Positions 8,067-16,385 of a DNA stretch of 55,258 nt are shown piece by piece (position 1 is the first letter of the stretch; every line of letters begins with the position of its first letter). This DNA comes from Gammaproteobacteria bacterium (GTDB lineage Bacteria > Pseudomonadota > Gammaproteobacteria > JAADHS01), in contig JAADHS010000216.1 of the NCBI GenBank assembly GCA_013151745.1, positions 1-55,258 of the forward strand, given 5' to 3'. The translations under genes and the position numbers were made by a program. Below the pieces are notes generated by a model, which worked only from the letters and a program-made list of their open reading frames with translations, was not told where the DNA came from and did no database searches.

Positions 8067-9539
8067 TCACCGGCCATAAACATCTTCAAATCGCACAATA
8101 TCATCTTCACCCAAATAACTCCCCGACTGAACTTCAATTAACTCTAAAGGCACTTTGCCCGGGTTTTCTAATCGATGTGTCACCCCTAACGGAATATAGG
8201 TCGATTGATTTTCAGTCAGTAAAATTTCTTCATCACCTTTGGTGACTTTAGCTGTGCCTCTGACCACGATCCAATGTTCGGCACGGTGATAATGCATCTG
8301 TAATGATAATGCGGCACCGGGATTAACCGTGATGCGCTTAACTTGAAAACGATCGCCGCGATCAATGCCTTCGTAAGTTCCCCAGGGACGGGAAACTTGT
8401 TGATGTATTTGATGCTGTGTTCGCCCTTCTTCTTTAAGCCGGTTGACAACAAGTTTAATATCTTGGGCATGATCTTTGTGGGCAACTAAAACAGCATCCG
8501 CTGTTTCTATAACAATGGCATCTTCTAACCCAACCATCGCGACTAAACGAGACTCTGATAACGCTAAGGTGTTTTTTGTATTAAAGGCATAAACATCCCC
8601 TTTAACAACATTACCTTGTTCATCTTGTTCACCAATTTCCCATAGGGCAGGCCAGGCACCCACATCGGACCACCCGGCATCCAGGGGAATAACCACAGCA
8701 GATAAAGCATCAATAGCCGTAGATTCTGTGACATGCTCCATCACCGCGTAATCAATAGAGTCACTGGGACAACTCTGAAAAGCTTTTGTATCCACTCGGT
8801 AAAAGTCGCTATCTGCTTCTCCATTTTCATAGGCCATACGACAGGCCTGAGCCATATCGGGATTGAACTGTTCAATGGCCGTTAACCAAGTTGTTGCCTG
8901 CATCATAAACATACCACTATTCCATAAATACTCCCCTGATTCTAAATACACTGTTGCGCGTTCTAAATCAGGCTTTTCAACAAAAGCCGCTAAAGAAAAA
9001 GCATTTTTTGCGCCTTGTATAGTATATAGCTCACCTTTTTTGATGTATCCATAGCCTGTTTCTGGGGCTGTAGGCACAATGCCAAAAGTAACTAAAGCCC
9101 CTTGAGACGCAACGTCAAAGCCTTCTTGTACTGCATTGTGAAATGACATTTTATTTTGTATAACATGATCAGCGGGCATCACCAACATCATGCCATCGCC
9201 GTGATCTGCGACAATAGACAGCGCGGCTACTGTCAGTGCTGGAGCCGTATTACGACCGACCGGTTCAAGCAAAATTTTTTCATAAGTTCTATCGAGTTGA
9301 CGAATTTGCTCTGCAACTAAAAATCGGTGTTCTTCATTACAAATGACCAAAGGGGGGTTGATTGCACCATTAGCCACAACATCTCCAGATAACGAGAAGC
9401 CATCTAGCCGTAGAACCGTATCTTGCAGCATGGTGTCATCCCCATGGAGCCGCAATAGTTGCTTAGGGTAGTGCTCGCGTGAAAGTGGCCAAAGACGGGT
9501 TCCCGACCCTCCTGACAATATAACGGGCTGCAAATCCAT
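8067..9539 (-). CDS. manC: Mannose-1-phosphate guanylyltransferase / mannose-6-phosphate isomerase
   Basis: 490 residues, the usual size of the bifunctional ManC/AlgA/CpsB enzyme. The N-terminal nucleotidyltransferase has the pyrophosphorylase signature LSGGSGTRLWPLSREHYPKQ (residues 8-27) and FVEKP near 187. The C-terminal cupin (about 375-490) has RPWGTYEGID and the metal-binding QMHYHRAEHWIVV of type II phosphomannose isomerases. It converts mannose-6-P/mannose-1-P and GTP to GDP-mannose, a precursor for exopolysaccharide or LPS sugars. It lies between the RfaH-like gene and wzz. The gene looks intact. Confidence 0.95.
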   Translation of the reverse strand: MDLQPVILSGGSGTRLWPLSREHYPKQLLRLHGDDTMLQDTVLRLDGFSLSGDVVANGAINPPLVICNEEHRFLVAEQIRQLDRTYEKILLEPVGRNTAPALTVAALSIVADHGDGMMLVMPADHVIQNKMSFHNAVQEGFDVASQGALVTFGIVPTAPETGYGYIKKGELYTIQGAKNAFSLAAFVEKPDLERATVYLESGEYLWNSGMFMMQATTWLTAIEQFNPDMAQACRMAYENGEADSDFYRVDTKAFQSCPSDSIDYAVMEHVTESTAIDALSAVVIPLDAGWSDVGAWPALWEIGEQDEQGNVVKGDVYAFNTKNTLALSESRLVAMVGLEDAIVIETADAVLVAHKDHAQDIKLVVNRLKEEGRTQHQIHQQVSRPWGTYEGIDRGDRFQVKRITVNPGAALSLQMHYHRAEHWIVVRGTAKVTKGDEEILLTENQSTYIPLGVTHRLENPGKVPLELIEVQSGSYLGEDDIVRFEDVYGR

Positions 9540-9584
9540 ATATTTATTTCCGTATTCGTTTAAATTAGTATCTAAATTATTATA

Positions 9585-9768
9585 CCCTATCGTTGCATAA
9601 AAAATTAGGCTCAGGTGCTTTTAGAGCAGTATATAAGACACGAACGAACTATTTCTGGACTAATCCTGGTGACACTAGATGAATCCCAGAAAACAGGCAT
9701 ATCGTGCCTTGAATGCTGCTATAAAAGCAGTGAAATGGTTCCAAATTACAATTTATGCAACAATAGGA
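9585..9768. repeat. Imperfect long-armed inverted repeat between rfaH-like gene and manC
   Basis: CCCTATCGTTGCATAAA (9585-9601) and TTTATGCAACAATAGGA (9752-9768) are inverted copies matching at 15 of 17 positions, 150 bases apart. A small CTGCT/AGCAG hairpin lies inside. The arrangement fits a small non-autonomous element or a structured leader of manC. I found no good ops element (GGCGGTAGCGT) here. Confidence 0.5.
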
Positions 9769-9799
9769 TAGACACAATTGATATCTCTACCTCTCTCCC

Positions 9800-10297
9800 C
9801 TATGCTGAAACAACAGCATGGGTTGCAACGGTTATTTTGTTATCCCGCCCTAGTAGTTGCAGCAAAACAATCACTCGCTCTTCGCCATTTTTGCTTTCGA
9901 ACAAGCCCTTCATACCTGTAAAGGGACCGTTAATAATTTCGAGGCTATCACCCGGTACCCAATTCGGGTGATGACTTGTACCATCAACGAAATATTGTTC
10001 TTGACGTTGAATATTTTCAATTACACGATGTTGAATCGTCGCGGGTGTATTACCGAACCGCACCATGTTGAGTACACCAACAGTAGAACGTATCGGGCTA
10101 AAATTATCGACACCCCTGTTCAGTTGCACAAATAAGTACCGTGGAAAAAGAGGTTCTGTAACCTGCTGCCAGCGTTTGCGTCGATGACGGGCACTGCTGA
10201 TTTGTGGGCAATAAGCAATATAGCCTTGACGTTCCAGGTGTTCAACAGCTACGGATTCTTTCCGCGGCTTGGTTTGCACAACGTACCACTGATGCAT
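9800..10297 (-). CDS. RfaH/NusG-type transcription antitermination factor
   Basis: From the ATG at 10297 the product is 165 residues, matching RfaH, and it starts MHQWYVVQTKPRKE, the NusG N-terminal domain beginning. It continues with EHLERQGYIAYCPQ, EPLFPRYLFVQL and VRFGNTPATI, all close to the RfaH pattern, and ends in a KOW-like domain (PGDSLEIINGPFTGMKGLF). An upstream in-frame ATG at 10378 would add 27 residues with no family similarity, and that stretch is the decayed end of a MarR gene in another frame. RfaH-type factors bind paused RNA polymerase and suppress Rho termination in long polysaccharide operons. It lies just upstream of manC and wzz, as expected for an EPS locus regulator. 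Confidence 0.88.
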   Translation of the reverse strand: MHQWYVVQTKPRKESVAVEHLERQGYIAYCPQISSARHRRKRWQQVTEPLFPRYLFVQLNRGVDNFSPIRSTVGVLNMVRFGNTPATIQHRVIENIQRQEQYFVDGTSHHPNWVPGDSLEIINGPFTGMKGLFESKNGEERVIVLLQLLGRDNKITVATHAVVSA

Positions 10298-10301
10298 CCT
10301 A

Positions 10302-10541
10302 CTACTCTCCCTCTGTGATGGACTCAAGCTGCGCGGCTCCTTTGCGTAAGGCATCGAGCTCTTTAACCAGGTCGTCATATTCCTATTGTTTGTGCCTGAA
10401 AAACTGCAGAGTCACTATGGCTTTTTCTTCCATGCCTTTTTTGGTTAATAGATATGCATAACCTAACTTACTTTGACTACAGCCAAAATTGCATACCTTG
10501 ATCCACTCTTTGTTGATCAGTGCATTGAGGCAGTAAATTTT
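10302..10541 (-). pseudogene. Truncated, stop-interrupted EPS-associated MarR-family regulator
   Basis: Read on the minus strand from 10541, the frame gives KIYCLNALINKEWIKVCNF, then LGYAYLLTKKGMEEK and FFRHKQ, an in-frame TAG at 10383-10385, then EYDDLVKELDALRKG up to the second stop at 10302-10304. This matches the C-terminal two-thirds of the MarR-type EPS-associated regulators: the recognition helix region, the LLTxKGxxEK wing and the terminal coiled coil. The N-terminal helix-turn-helix start is missing: an in-frame stop lies at 10542-10544 and the comEA 3' hairpin abuts. So the gene has lost its 5' end and carries an internal stop. It sits directly before the RfaH-like gene, the usual neighbour. 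The family name is from memory of the motif pattern. Confidence 0.72.
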
Positions 10542-10550
10542 TTATAAGCA

Positions 10551-10586
10551 GGCTACTTTTACATCACTATATGTGTAAAAGCAGCC
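10551..10586 (-). terminator. Hairpin after the comEA-like gene
   Basis: GGCTACTTTTACA (10551-10563) pairs with TGTAAAAGCAGCC (10574-10586), 13 bp with one wobble. It lies 16 bases after the comEA stop and at the breakpoint of the truncated MarR gene. There is no long T-run, so efficiency is uncertain. Confidence 0.6.
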
Positions 10587-10602
10587 TTGCCATGCGTAAT
10601 TA

Positions 10603-10896
10603 TTATTTCCCTGCCTCCGCAGCAACAGGAACAACTATAATATAGTTGCGGTTTCGCTCTACTGTTTTCACACCAATGCCTTTCACTTGCGTTAAAGCTT
10701 CAGCGGATTGAAAATCACCGTAAGTTTCACGGAACTCAACAATGGCCTGGCCGCGTAACTGACCCACCCCATCCAACGCATCAGCTAACTCAGCACCGCT
10801 CGCTGAATTAATATTGACGCTATATCCTGCAACGACACTACTTGAAAAAACAAGCATTAAAGCACCGACACCACCAAAAAACTCATTTAAACTCAT
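10603..10896 (-). CDS. ComEA-like helix-hairpin-helix protein
   Basis: 97 residues. A hydrophobic N-terminal stretch (about 10-25) acts as signal peptide or anchor. Residues about 27-90 carry VNINSASGAELADALDGVGQLRGQAIVEFRETYGDF and VKGIGVKTVERNR in two blocks, the tandem helix-hairpin-helix pattern of ComEA. The family binds double-stranded DNA in the periplasm and helps DNA uptake; many gammaproteobacterial homologues are short like this. GGAGA lies before the ATG. No other competence gene is adjacent, apart from the pilin at the far end of the window. Confidence 0.9.
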   Translation of the reverse strand: MSLNEFFGGVGALMLVFSSSVVAGYSVNINSASGAELADALDGVGQLRGQAIVEFRETYGDFQSAEALTQVKGIGVKTVERNRNYIIVVPVAAEAGK

Positions 10897-11002
10897 GATT
10901 TATCTCCGCTTTTATCAGTAATCTATAAAACAAACAATCGAAAGCCTATCGCCCCTACACTTATGTGTCGCAACGATGCATATAGATTAGCAATCTGATA
11001 TT

Positions 11003-11713
11003 TCAGGACATAGAGCAAATTTCTTCTGATAGTGCAAGCAAAACACTTAAGGGCTTGTCAGCCAAAGTAATGGGGCGACCCACAACCAAGTAGTTCGCAC
11101 CGTTCAAAATCGCTTCACCAGGTGTCATTATTCGTTTTTGATCACCAACAACTGAGCCAGTTGGCCGAACCCCCGGAGTCACCAGTAAAAAATCGGCACC
11201 CAACTCGGCTCGCAACACCTTAAGTTCGAGAGGCGAACAAACCACGCCATCCAGACCAACAGATTGCGCCAAACGCGCAAGACGTAATACATTATCCTCG
11301 GGACTCCCCTTCAGCCCGACTTCGGACAAGTCCTCTTCGTCCATACTGGTGAGAATAGTCACACCAATTAACAAGGTGCTGGATTGCTTTGAATCAATTG
11401 CGGCTCTTGCCGCTTCAAGCATTTTTCGAGCACCCAGGGCATGAACATTGATCATCCATACGCCCAAATCTGCCGCCATCGCACAAGCTTTGGCAACGGT
11501 ATTAGGAATATCGTGAAACTTTAAGTCGAGAAACACTTCGTAACGCATATCAACCAAACGCTTAACAAAATTCGGCCCCGCTGACGTAAACAATTCTTTA
11601 CCCACTTTTAAACGACATTGTGCTGGATCTAATTGTTCTACTAATGCTAAAGCATCAGACTCACTAGAATAATCCAATGCAACAATAATTTTTGACTCAG
11701 TTTTCATATTCAT
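11003..11713 (-). CDS. pyrF: Orotidine-5'-phosphate decarboxylase
   Basis: 236 residues, full length. The active-site motif [12 protein letters not shown] (about residues 62-73) supplies the catalytic Asp-Lys-x-x-Asp set. IIVALDYSS starts the barrel, and [17 protein letters not shown] near the C-terminus is the phosphate-binding region. It makes UMP from OMP in the last step of pyrimidine synthesis. The ATG follows the lapB stop directly (TAAATG), so the two are translationally coupled. A second ATG two codons later is possible. Confidence 0.98.
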   Translation of the reverse strand: MNMKTESKIIVALDYSSESDALALVEQLDPAQCRLKVGKELFTSAGPNFVKRLVDMRYEVFLDLKFHDIPNTVAKACAMAADLGVWMINVHALGARKMLEAARAAIDSKQSSTLLIGVTILTSMDEEDLSEVGLKGSPEDNVLRLARLAQSVGLDGVVCSPLELKVLRAELGADFLLVTPGVRPTGSVVGDQKRIMTPGEAILNGANYLVVGRPITLADKPLSVLLALSEEICSMS

Positions 11714-12880
11714 TTATTCAAACCCTAAGCTCTCAACCGGTTTAACACGATTCCAGCTTTTGCAACTGGGACATAACCAGTGTAATAACTTGCCCGAAAA
11801 CCCGCATTGCCTGCATTGATAGAGGGGCTGATTTTTCATCATGCCAATTAAAGTTTTACGAATCACGCGAAAGGTATCCCGTAACTCACCCTTATTTTTA
11901 GCTAAATTCAGATCAACCAGTCGATGCAAACCGGCTAGTGAAGGCATGCGACCTAAATAATTGGCCATGTATATGGCAGCATCGTGATCGCCACGATGCT
12001 GTCGTAACAATTCTGATAATACCAACACGGCTTTAGTGCATGCATATTGTCTCAACAGCCCCTGTAAATAATCTTGCATCTCATCGAGCCGATCAAGCTG
12101 GTAGTAACATTCCAACATAGGGTCAATGACCTCAGATAGATAGTCAGGATCCTGATCCGCTACACGCTGATAAGCGCTTACCGCCTCTTCAAATACACAA
12201 TTTTCCGCCAAGCCTCGGGCTTTTAGAATGGAAGCTCGTACGCACAGAGGATCGCTGCGCAAGGCTTTATCGATATACTCCTGAGCCCTATTAAAATCAC
12301 GCTTTTGATTAGCTACAACGGCCATTTCACAAGCATATTGCGCCAAAACAGGCTGATAATTTCCACGCTCCGAACCCGCTAGAATTTTCACCACTTCTGT
12401 GGCTTTTAGCCACTCTTTTTCTTGCTCATATATTGTTTTAAGCAAATCCAAAGCGGAGACATTAACAGGTTCTACTCGAATCAAGTCATGCAATAAACCT
12501 TCGGCTCTATCTAACAAACCCGCCCGCAGGTAATCACGACCCAGCTCTAATAAAACTAACCTACGTTGCTTTTCATCAAAATCATTACGAGACAAAATAT
12601 TTTGATGAATGCGTATGGCCTGATCCACCTCACCACGACGGCGAAACAAAACGCCAACGGTAATTTGCGTTTCAACCTCTTCGGAATTTTCAGACTCCAA
12701 CAAACGAAAAAAAACTTCGATCGCCTTATTGGGCTGCCCATTAAGCAGATAATTCAAACCTTTGAAATATTCGGGAGAAATATTCTGTGAAACGGGAGAA
12801 GCAGACAAAAAAGATCTTCTAGCAAACCACCATCCTGAAGCGGCTGCCACAGGAAGTAGCAACCACAACAAGAGAAACAT
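11714..12880 (-). CDS. lapB: Lipopolysaccharide assembly protein LapB (YciM)
   Basis: 388 residues, family length. An N-terminal membrane helix (about 2-20) is followed by tetratricopeptide repeats (about 35-350) and a C-terminal rubredoxin-like zinc site with CRQCGF and CPSCKSW (about 356-377), which is the hallmark of LapB. In E. coli it sits on the inner membrane and controls LPS synthesis by directing FtsH to LpxC. It starts three bases after the lapA stop and ends directly at the pyrF start, giving the conserved lapA-lapB-pyrF unit. Confidence 0.97.
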   Translation of the reverse strand: MFLLLWLLLPVAAASGWWFARRSFLSASPVSQNISPEYFKGLNYLLNGQPNKAIEVFFRLLESENSEEVETQITVGVLFRRRGEVDQAIRIHQNILSRNDFDEKQRRLVLLELGRDYLRAGLLDRAEGLLHDLIRVEPVNVSALDLLKTIYEQEKEWLKATEVVKILAGSERGNYQPVLAQYACEMAVVANQKRDFNRAQEYIDKALRSDPLCVRASILKARGLAENCVFEEAVSAYQRVADQDPDYLSEVIDPMLECYYQLDRLDEMQDYLQGLLRQYACTKAVLVLSELLRQHRGDHDAAIYMANYLGRMPSLAGLHRLVDLNLAKNKGELRDTFRVIRKTLIGMMKNQPLYQCRQCGFSGKLLHWLCPSCKSWNRVKPVESLGFE

Positions 12881-12883
12881 ATT

Positions 12884-13189
12884 TTAGATTCCAGAACCTT
12901 CAAGTGAGACGGTACGCAACTGTGAAGACACCGCTTTTTTCTTTTCTCGTGCTTCAGTTCTGCGCATAATCGCGATTTGTCGTTTCAACTGCAGTACTTT
13001 AAAAAAACAAACGATAAAACCTACCGCGATTCCCACACAAACCGATGCCGCAACAACCAAGGCTTTGGGTAACTCCCATATGCCATAATAATAACTCAGT
13101 TCTATCGAACCTTTATTGAGCATCGTAAAACCAACAACCATCACCGCTAGAGCAGCTAACCCAATCAACACTAAAATTCGACTCAGCAT
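12884..13189 (-). CDS. lapA: Lipopolysaccharide assembly protein LapA
   Basis: 101 residues from the second ATG (13189), which has AGGGG six bases upstream; an ATG at 13195 lies too close to that site. There are two membrane helices (about 5-25 and 42-64) separated by a short loop with the SIELSYYYG..ELPKALVV pattern of LapA (DUF1049), then a basic cytosolic tail. It works with LapB in LPS assembly and is co-transcribed with it. Confidence 0.93.
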   Translation of the reverse strand: MLSRILVLIGLAALAVMVVGFTMLNKGSIELSYYYGIWELPKALVVAASVCVGIAVGFIVCFFKVLQLKRQIAIMRRTEAREKKKAVSSQLRTVSLEGSGI

Positions 13190-13301
13190 AATCATCCCCT
13201 ATTGCTATCCTGTACAACAGCATCGACGCTGCCAAACAAGTTTATTTTTAGAGCTATATTAGCATGATAAACTAGGTAGCAGCCAAAACCCAGCCTTGCC
13301 G

Positions 13302-13682
13302 TTAGTTAATTAACGATCCACCCGCTATTTCATTAGATCGACCGGCACTCATCGCCTCGTTATCATCTTCATCAGGAGAATCGTCCACCACAATTTGAGC
13401 TTTACTATTATTAACGCGTTCGCGAAGTTCTTTGCCTGGCTTGAAATGGGGAACATATTTCCCGGAAAGCGGCACTGAAACTCCGGTTTTTGGATTTCGT
13501 CCAACTCGAGGAGGTCGATAATGCAGCGAAAAACTACCAAAACCACGGATTTCGATACGTTCACCGCCAGCCAGGGTTTTTGCCATATGCTCTATCATCA
13601 CCTTAACCGCAAATTCAACATCCTTGTAGCTCAAGTGTTTTTGTCTTTGCGCTAACAACTCAATTAATTCAGATTTGGTCAT
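13302..13682 (-). CDS. ihfB: Integration host factor subunit beta, with acidic tail
   Basis: From the ATG at 13682, with GGAG six bases upstream, the product is 126 residues; an upstream ATG at 13763 overlaps the rpsA terminator and lacks a good site. [14 protein letters not shown] and [22 protein letters not shown] are the HU/IHF core, with the Arg-Asn-Pro beta-arm tip that intercalates DNA. The core ends near [10 protein letters not shown] at residue 92. The remaining about 34 residues ([10 protein letters not shown] and a Gly/Ser-rich end) are an unusual acidic extension compared with the usual 94-100 residues. The position after rpsA is the standard gammaproteobacterial order. Confidence 0.95.
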   Translation of the reverse strand: MTKSELIELLAQRQKHLSYKDVEFAVKVMIEHMAKTLAGGERIEIRGFGSFSLHYRPPRVGRNPKTGVSVPLSGKYVPHFKPGKELRERVNNSKAQIVVDDSPDEDDNEAMSAGRSNEIAGGSLIN

Positions 13683-13745
13683 TAAAACTCCTTCACTCGG
13701 CCCAAACCGGACTACACTACAATAATTATCGCTCATAAAAATCAA

Positions 13746-13783
13746 AGGGCGCTGGTGGTTCAAGTCACAATAACAAGCGCCCT
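13746..13783 (-). terminator. rpsA terminator
   Basis: On the minus strand AGGGCGCT and AGCGCCCT form an 8-bp GC-rich stem, followed by TTTGATTTTTA, starting 13 bases after the rpsA stop. It separates rpsA from ihfB, which must have its own promoter or rely on read-through. Confidence 0.8.
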
Positions 13784-13795
13784 ATCTGTCTATTT

Positions 13796-15487
13796 CTATT
13801 GCTCGTCGCTGCGGCCTTCCATTTTTTCTTTTAGAAGATCACCCAATGTCGTTGCACCCTGAGAGCCTGTATTGCGACTATACTCCTCAATAACCTCAGC
13901 TTCATCTTGATAATCTTTCGCTTTAATAGATAAAACCAATACTCTATTTTTTCGATCAACACCCATAAATTTCGCTTCTACAGCATCACCCACATTCAAT
14001 ACTGTACGGGCATCTTCAACGCGCTCCTGGGCAATTTCTGATGCTCGCAATTGACCTTCAATCCCTTCACCCAGGTTAATAACCGCACCCTTAGCATCAA
14101 CTTCGCTCACCGTACCTTTAACGATGCTACCCTTTGCATTTTCAGCAACGTAAGAAGAAAAAGGATCTTGCTCTAACTGTTTCACGCCTAAAGAAATACG
14201 CTCTCTGTCTGCGTCAATCGCCAAAACAATCGCTTCAATGTGATCTCCTTTTTTATAACCATGCCCACTCGTTGTACTTTCTTCAGAACCATTCCAGGAC
14301 AAATCAGACAAATGCAATAGACCATCAATACCGCCATCAAGACCAACGAAGATACCAAAATCGGTAATAGATTTAATCTGCCCTTCGACTTTATCGCCCT
14401 TGTTGTGTGTTGCTGAAAACGCTTCCCATGGATTCGTTTGGCATTGCTTCATACCCAGAGAAATACGACGACGTTCTTCGTCTATATCCAGAACAACCAC
14501 TTCAACTTCTTCATCAAGATGTATCATTTTTGATGGATTGACATTCTTGTTTGTCCAGTCCATTTCAGAAACGTGAACCAAACCTTCAACTCCACTTTCG
14601 ATTTCGACAAAACAACCGTAGTCTGTAATATTAGTGATTTTGCCAAACAAACGGGTCGCAACCGGGTAGCGTCGCGCTAAATTCACCCAGGGATCTTCAC
14701 CCATTTGCTTCAGACCGAGTGAGACGCGATTACGTTCTCGATCATATTTTAGGACTTTAACAGAAATTTCATCGCCCACATTCACAAATTCCGAAGGTTG
14801 ACGAACACGCCGCCATGCCATATCGGTAATGTGCAATAAACCATCTATCCCACCCAAATCAACAAAAGCACCATAATCGGTTAAGTTTTTAACAATCCCT
14901 TTTACAACCTGCCCTTCTTCCAGATTTTCAAGCAGTTTCGTACGTTCAGCATCCGACTCGCGTTCCACAACCGCACGACGAGAGACGACAACGTTATTGC
15001 GTTTACGATCTAATTTGACAACTTTGAATTCCAGCTCTTTGCCTTCCAGGTGACCCAAATCTCGTACTGGGCGCACATCAACTAAAGAACCCGGTAAAAA
15101 GGCACGGATCGTTTCAACATCGACCGTCAAACCACCCTTAACTTTACCTGTGATGATACCGGTCACCGTCGCCCCAGTATTTAAGGCTTCCTCCAATTTA
15201 ACCCAGCTGCGTGCTCGTACTGCCTTCTCTCGCGATAGTTTAGTTTCACCAAACCCATCTTCTACCGCTTCCAGTGCAACTTCAATCTCGTCACCCACCG
15301 ATATGTTCGATGTTCCGTCTTCATTATAAAATTGGTCAATCGGAATCATACTTTCCGATTTAAGTCCTGCACTAACCACCACGGCGTCAGGCCGAACTTC
15401 AACTACGGTTGCGGTCATAATTGAACCGGGACGCATCTGCTGGGACGCTAGACTTTCTTCAAATAACTCTGCAAAGCTTTCACTCAT
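13796..15487 (-). CDS. rpsA: 30S ribosomal protein S1
   Basis: 563 residues from the ATG at 15487, which gives [13 protein letters not shown], as in E. coli S1. A TTG two codons earlier is not needed. Six S1 RNA-binding repeats can be followed, each with a G-x-V-x-x-x-T/I-D-(Y/F)-G-x-F-V-type core, for example [18 protein letters not shown] and [19 protein letters not shown]. The protein binds mRNA on the small subunit and helps initiation on weakly marked starts. The last stretch is acidic/basic mixed. It lies between cmk and ihfB, the conserved order. No strong Shine-Dalgarno is present, in line with autogenous control known for rpsA. Confidence 0.98.
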   Translation of the reverse strand: MSESFAELFEESLASQQMRPGSIMTATVVEVRPDAVVVSAGLKSESMIPIDQFYNEDGTSNISVGDEIEVALEAVEDGFGETKLSREKAVRARSWVKLEEALNTGATVTGIITGKVKGGLTVDVETIRAFLPGSLVDVRPVRDLGHLEGKELEFKVVKLDRKRNNVVVSRRAVVERESDAERTKLLENLEEGQVVKGIVKNLTDYGAFVDLGGIDGLLHITDMAWRRVRQPSEFVNVGDEISVKVLKYDRERNRVSLGLKQMGEDPWVNLARRYPVATRLFGKITNITDYGCFVEIESGVEGLVHVSEMDWTNKNVNPSKMIHLDEEVEVVVLDIDEERRRISLGMKQCQTNPWEAFSATHNKGDKVEGQIKSITDFGIFVGLDGGIDGLLHLSDLSWNGSEESTTSGHGYKKGDHIEAIVLAIDADRERISLGVKQLEQDPFSSYVAENAKGSIVKGTVSEVDAKGAVINLGEGIEGQLRASEIAQERVEDARTVLNVGDAVEAKFMGVDRKNRVLVLSIKAKDYQDEAEVIEEYSRNTGSQGATTLGDLLKEKMEGRSDEQ

Positions 15488-15501
15488 CGCCAAATAACCT
15501 T

Positions 15502-15520
15502 GTGTGTTTTAACAACACAC
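15502..15520 (-). promoter_or_regulatory. rpsA leader hairpin
   Basis: GTGTGTT and AACACAC form a perfect 7-bp stem with a 5-base loop, ending 14 bases before the rpsA ATG. Gammaproteobacterial rpsA leaders are known to use hairpins in place of a strong Shine-Dalgarno for S1 feedback. Applying that role to this hairpin is inference. Confidence 0.45.
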
Positions 15521-15624
15521 TCCAAATATGTAAAAGTTAGTAAATAAAACAAGGGGCGGTGATCTACCGACAACCTACCCTCACCCAACTAAAATCCCTA
15601 CGGAATAGAAGCATTATAGATAGT

Positions 15625-16335
15625 TTAAACAACTCTAGACTCTTTAAATTTCATACTGCAATTATTCCACAATGACATCACACGTATAAAAACAGCGTCA
15701 ATATCAAGCTCTGTGGTATCAATCTGTACGGCATCATCGGCGGGTAACAGCGGGGCTACTTCTCGCTGCTTATCACGCGCATCTCTTGCAGACAATACAA
15801 CTTGCAGGTCTTCTAGCGTAACATCATTCCCCTTGCCCTTCAACTGCTTATATCGTCTTCTCGCACGCTCATTCAAGCTTGCCGTTAAGAAAATCTTCAA
15901 CTCGGCCCCAGGGAAAATCACGGTACCCATATCGCGCCCATCAGCAACCAGACCGGGCGGCTCTAAAAACGCATGCTGCCGATTCATTAGCGCCTGACGC
16001 ACAGCGGGTAATATCGCTACAATGGAAGCATCTTTACCGCTCAGCTCACTCCGAACAACATCGGTAACTCTTTCTCCTTCAAGAAAAATATCTGTTTTTT
16101 GATGTTCACTATCGAATGTAAACTGAATATCCAGATGACCCGCAAGCGTAACCAACGCCGCTTCATCGTCAAGCGGAATCGAATGATGACGTGCTGCCAA
16201 ACCCAACAAACGATACAAGGCACCGCTATCAAGAAAATGAAACCCCAACTCTTGAGCGACAAGACGACTGATCGTTCCTTTGCCTGTCCCGCTCGGACCA
16301 TCAATGGTTATCACTGGAATGTTCTTCTTTATCAC
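15625..16335 (-). CDS. cmk: Cytidylate kinase
   Basis: 236 residues from a GTG at 16335 with AGGAG six bases upstream. An ATG at 16362 would add nine residues but has a poor site. The P-loop GPSGTGKGT follows VITID, DSGALYR and the NMP-binding region (LVADGRDMGTVIFP) are family signatures, and RRRYKQLKGKG is the lid region. It phosphorylates CMP and dCMP. The aroA stop is about 50 bases upstream, so it is probably in the same transcript as tyrA-aroA. The length is family-typical. Confidence 0.97.
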   Translation of the reverse strand: MIKKNIPVITIDGPSGTGKGTISRLVAQELGFHFLDSGALYRLLGLAARHHSIPLDDEAALVTLAGHLDIQFTFDSEHQKTDIFLEGERVTDVVRSELSGKDASIVAILPAVRQALMNRQHAFLEPPGLVADGRDMGTVIFPGAELKIFLTASLNERARRRYKQLKGKGNDVTLEDLQVVLSARDARDKQREVAPLLPADDAVQIDTTELDIDAVFIRVMSLWNNCSMKFKESRVV

Positions 16336-16385
16336 CTCAATCTCCTGGCACCATGCCTCCATTGCCCAGCACCAATATTATTACT

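Noticed and set aside
9615-9971. Plus-strand open frame of 118 codons
   Set aside because: It runs through the inverted-repeat region and antisense to the RfaH-like gene, has no family pattern and no ribosome-binding site.
10298-10378. N-terminal extension of the RfaH-like protein to the ATG at 10378
   Set aside because: The added 27 residues have no NusG similarity, and another frame of this stretch encodes the MarR-EPS tail.
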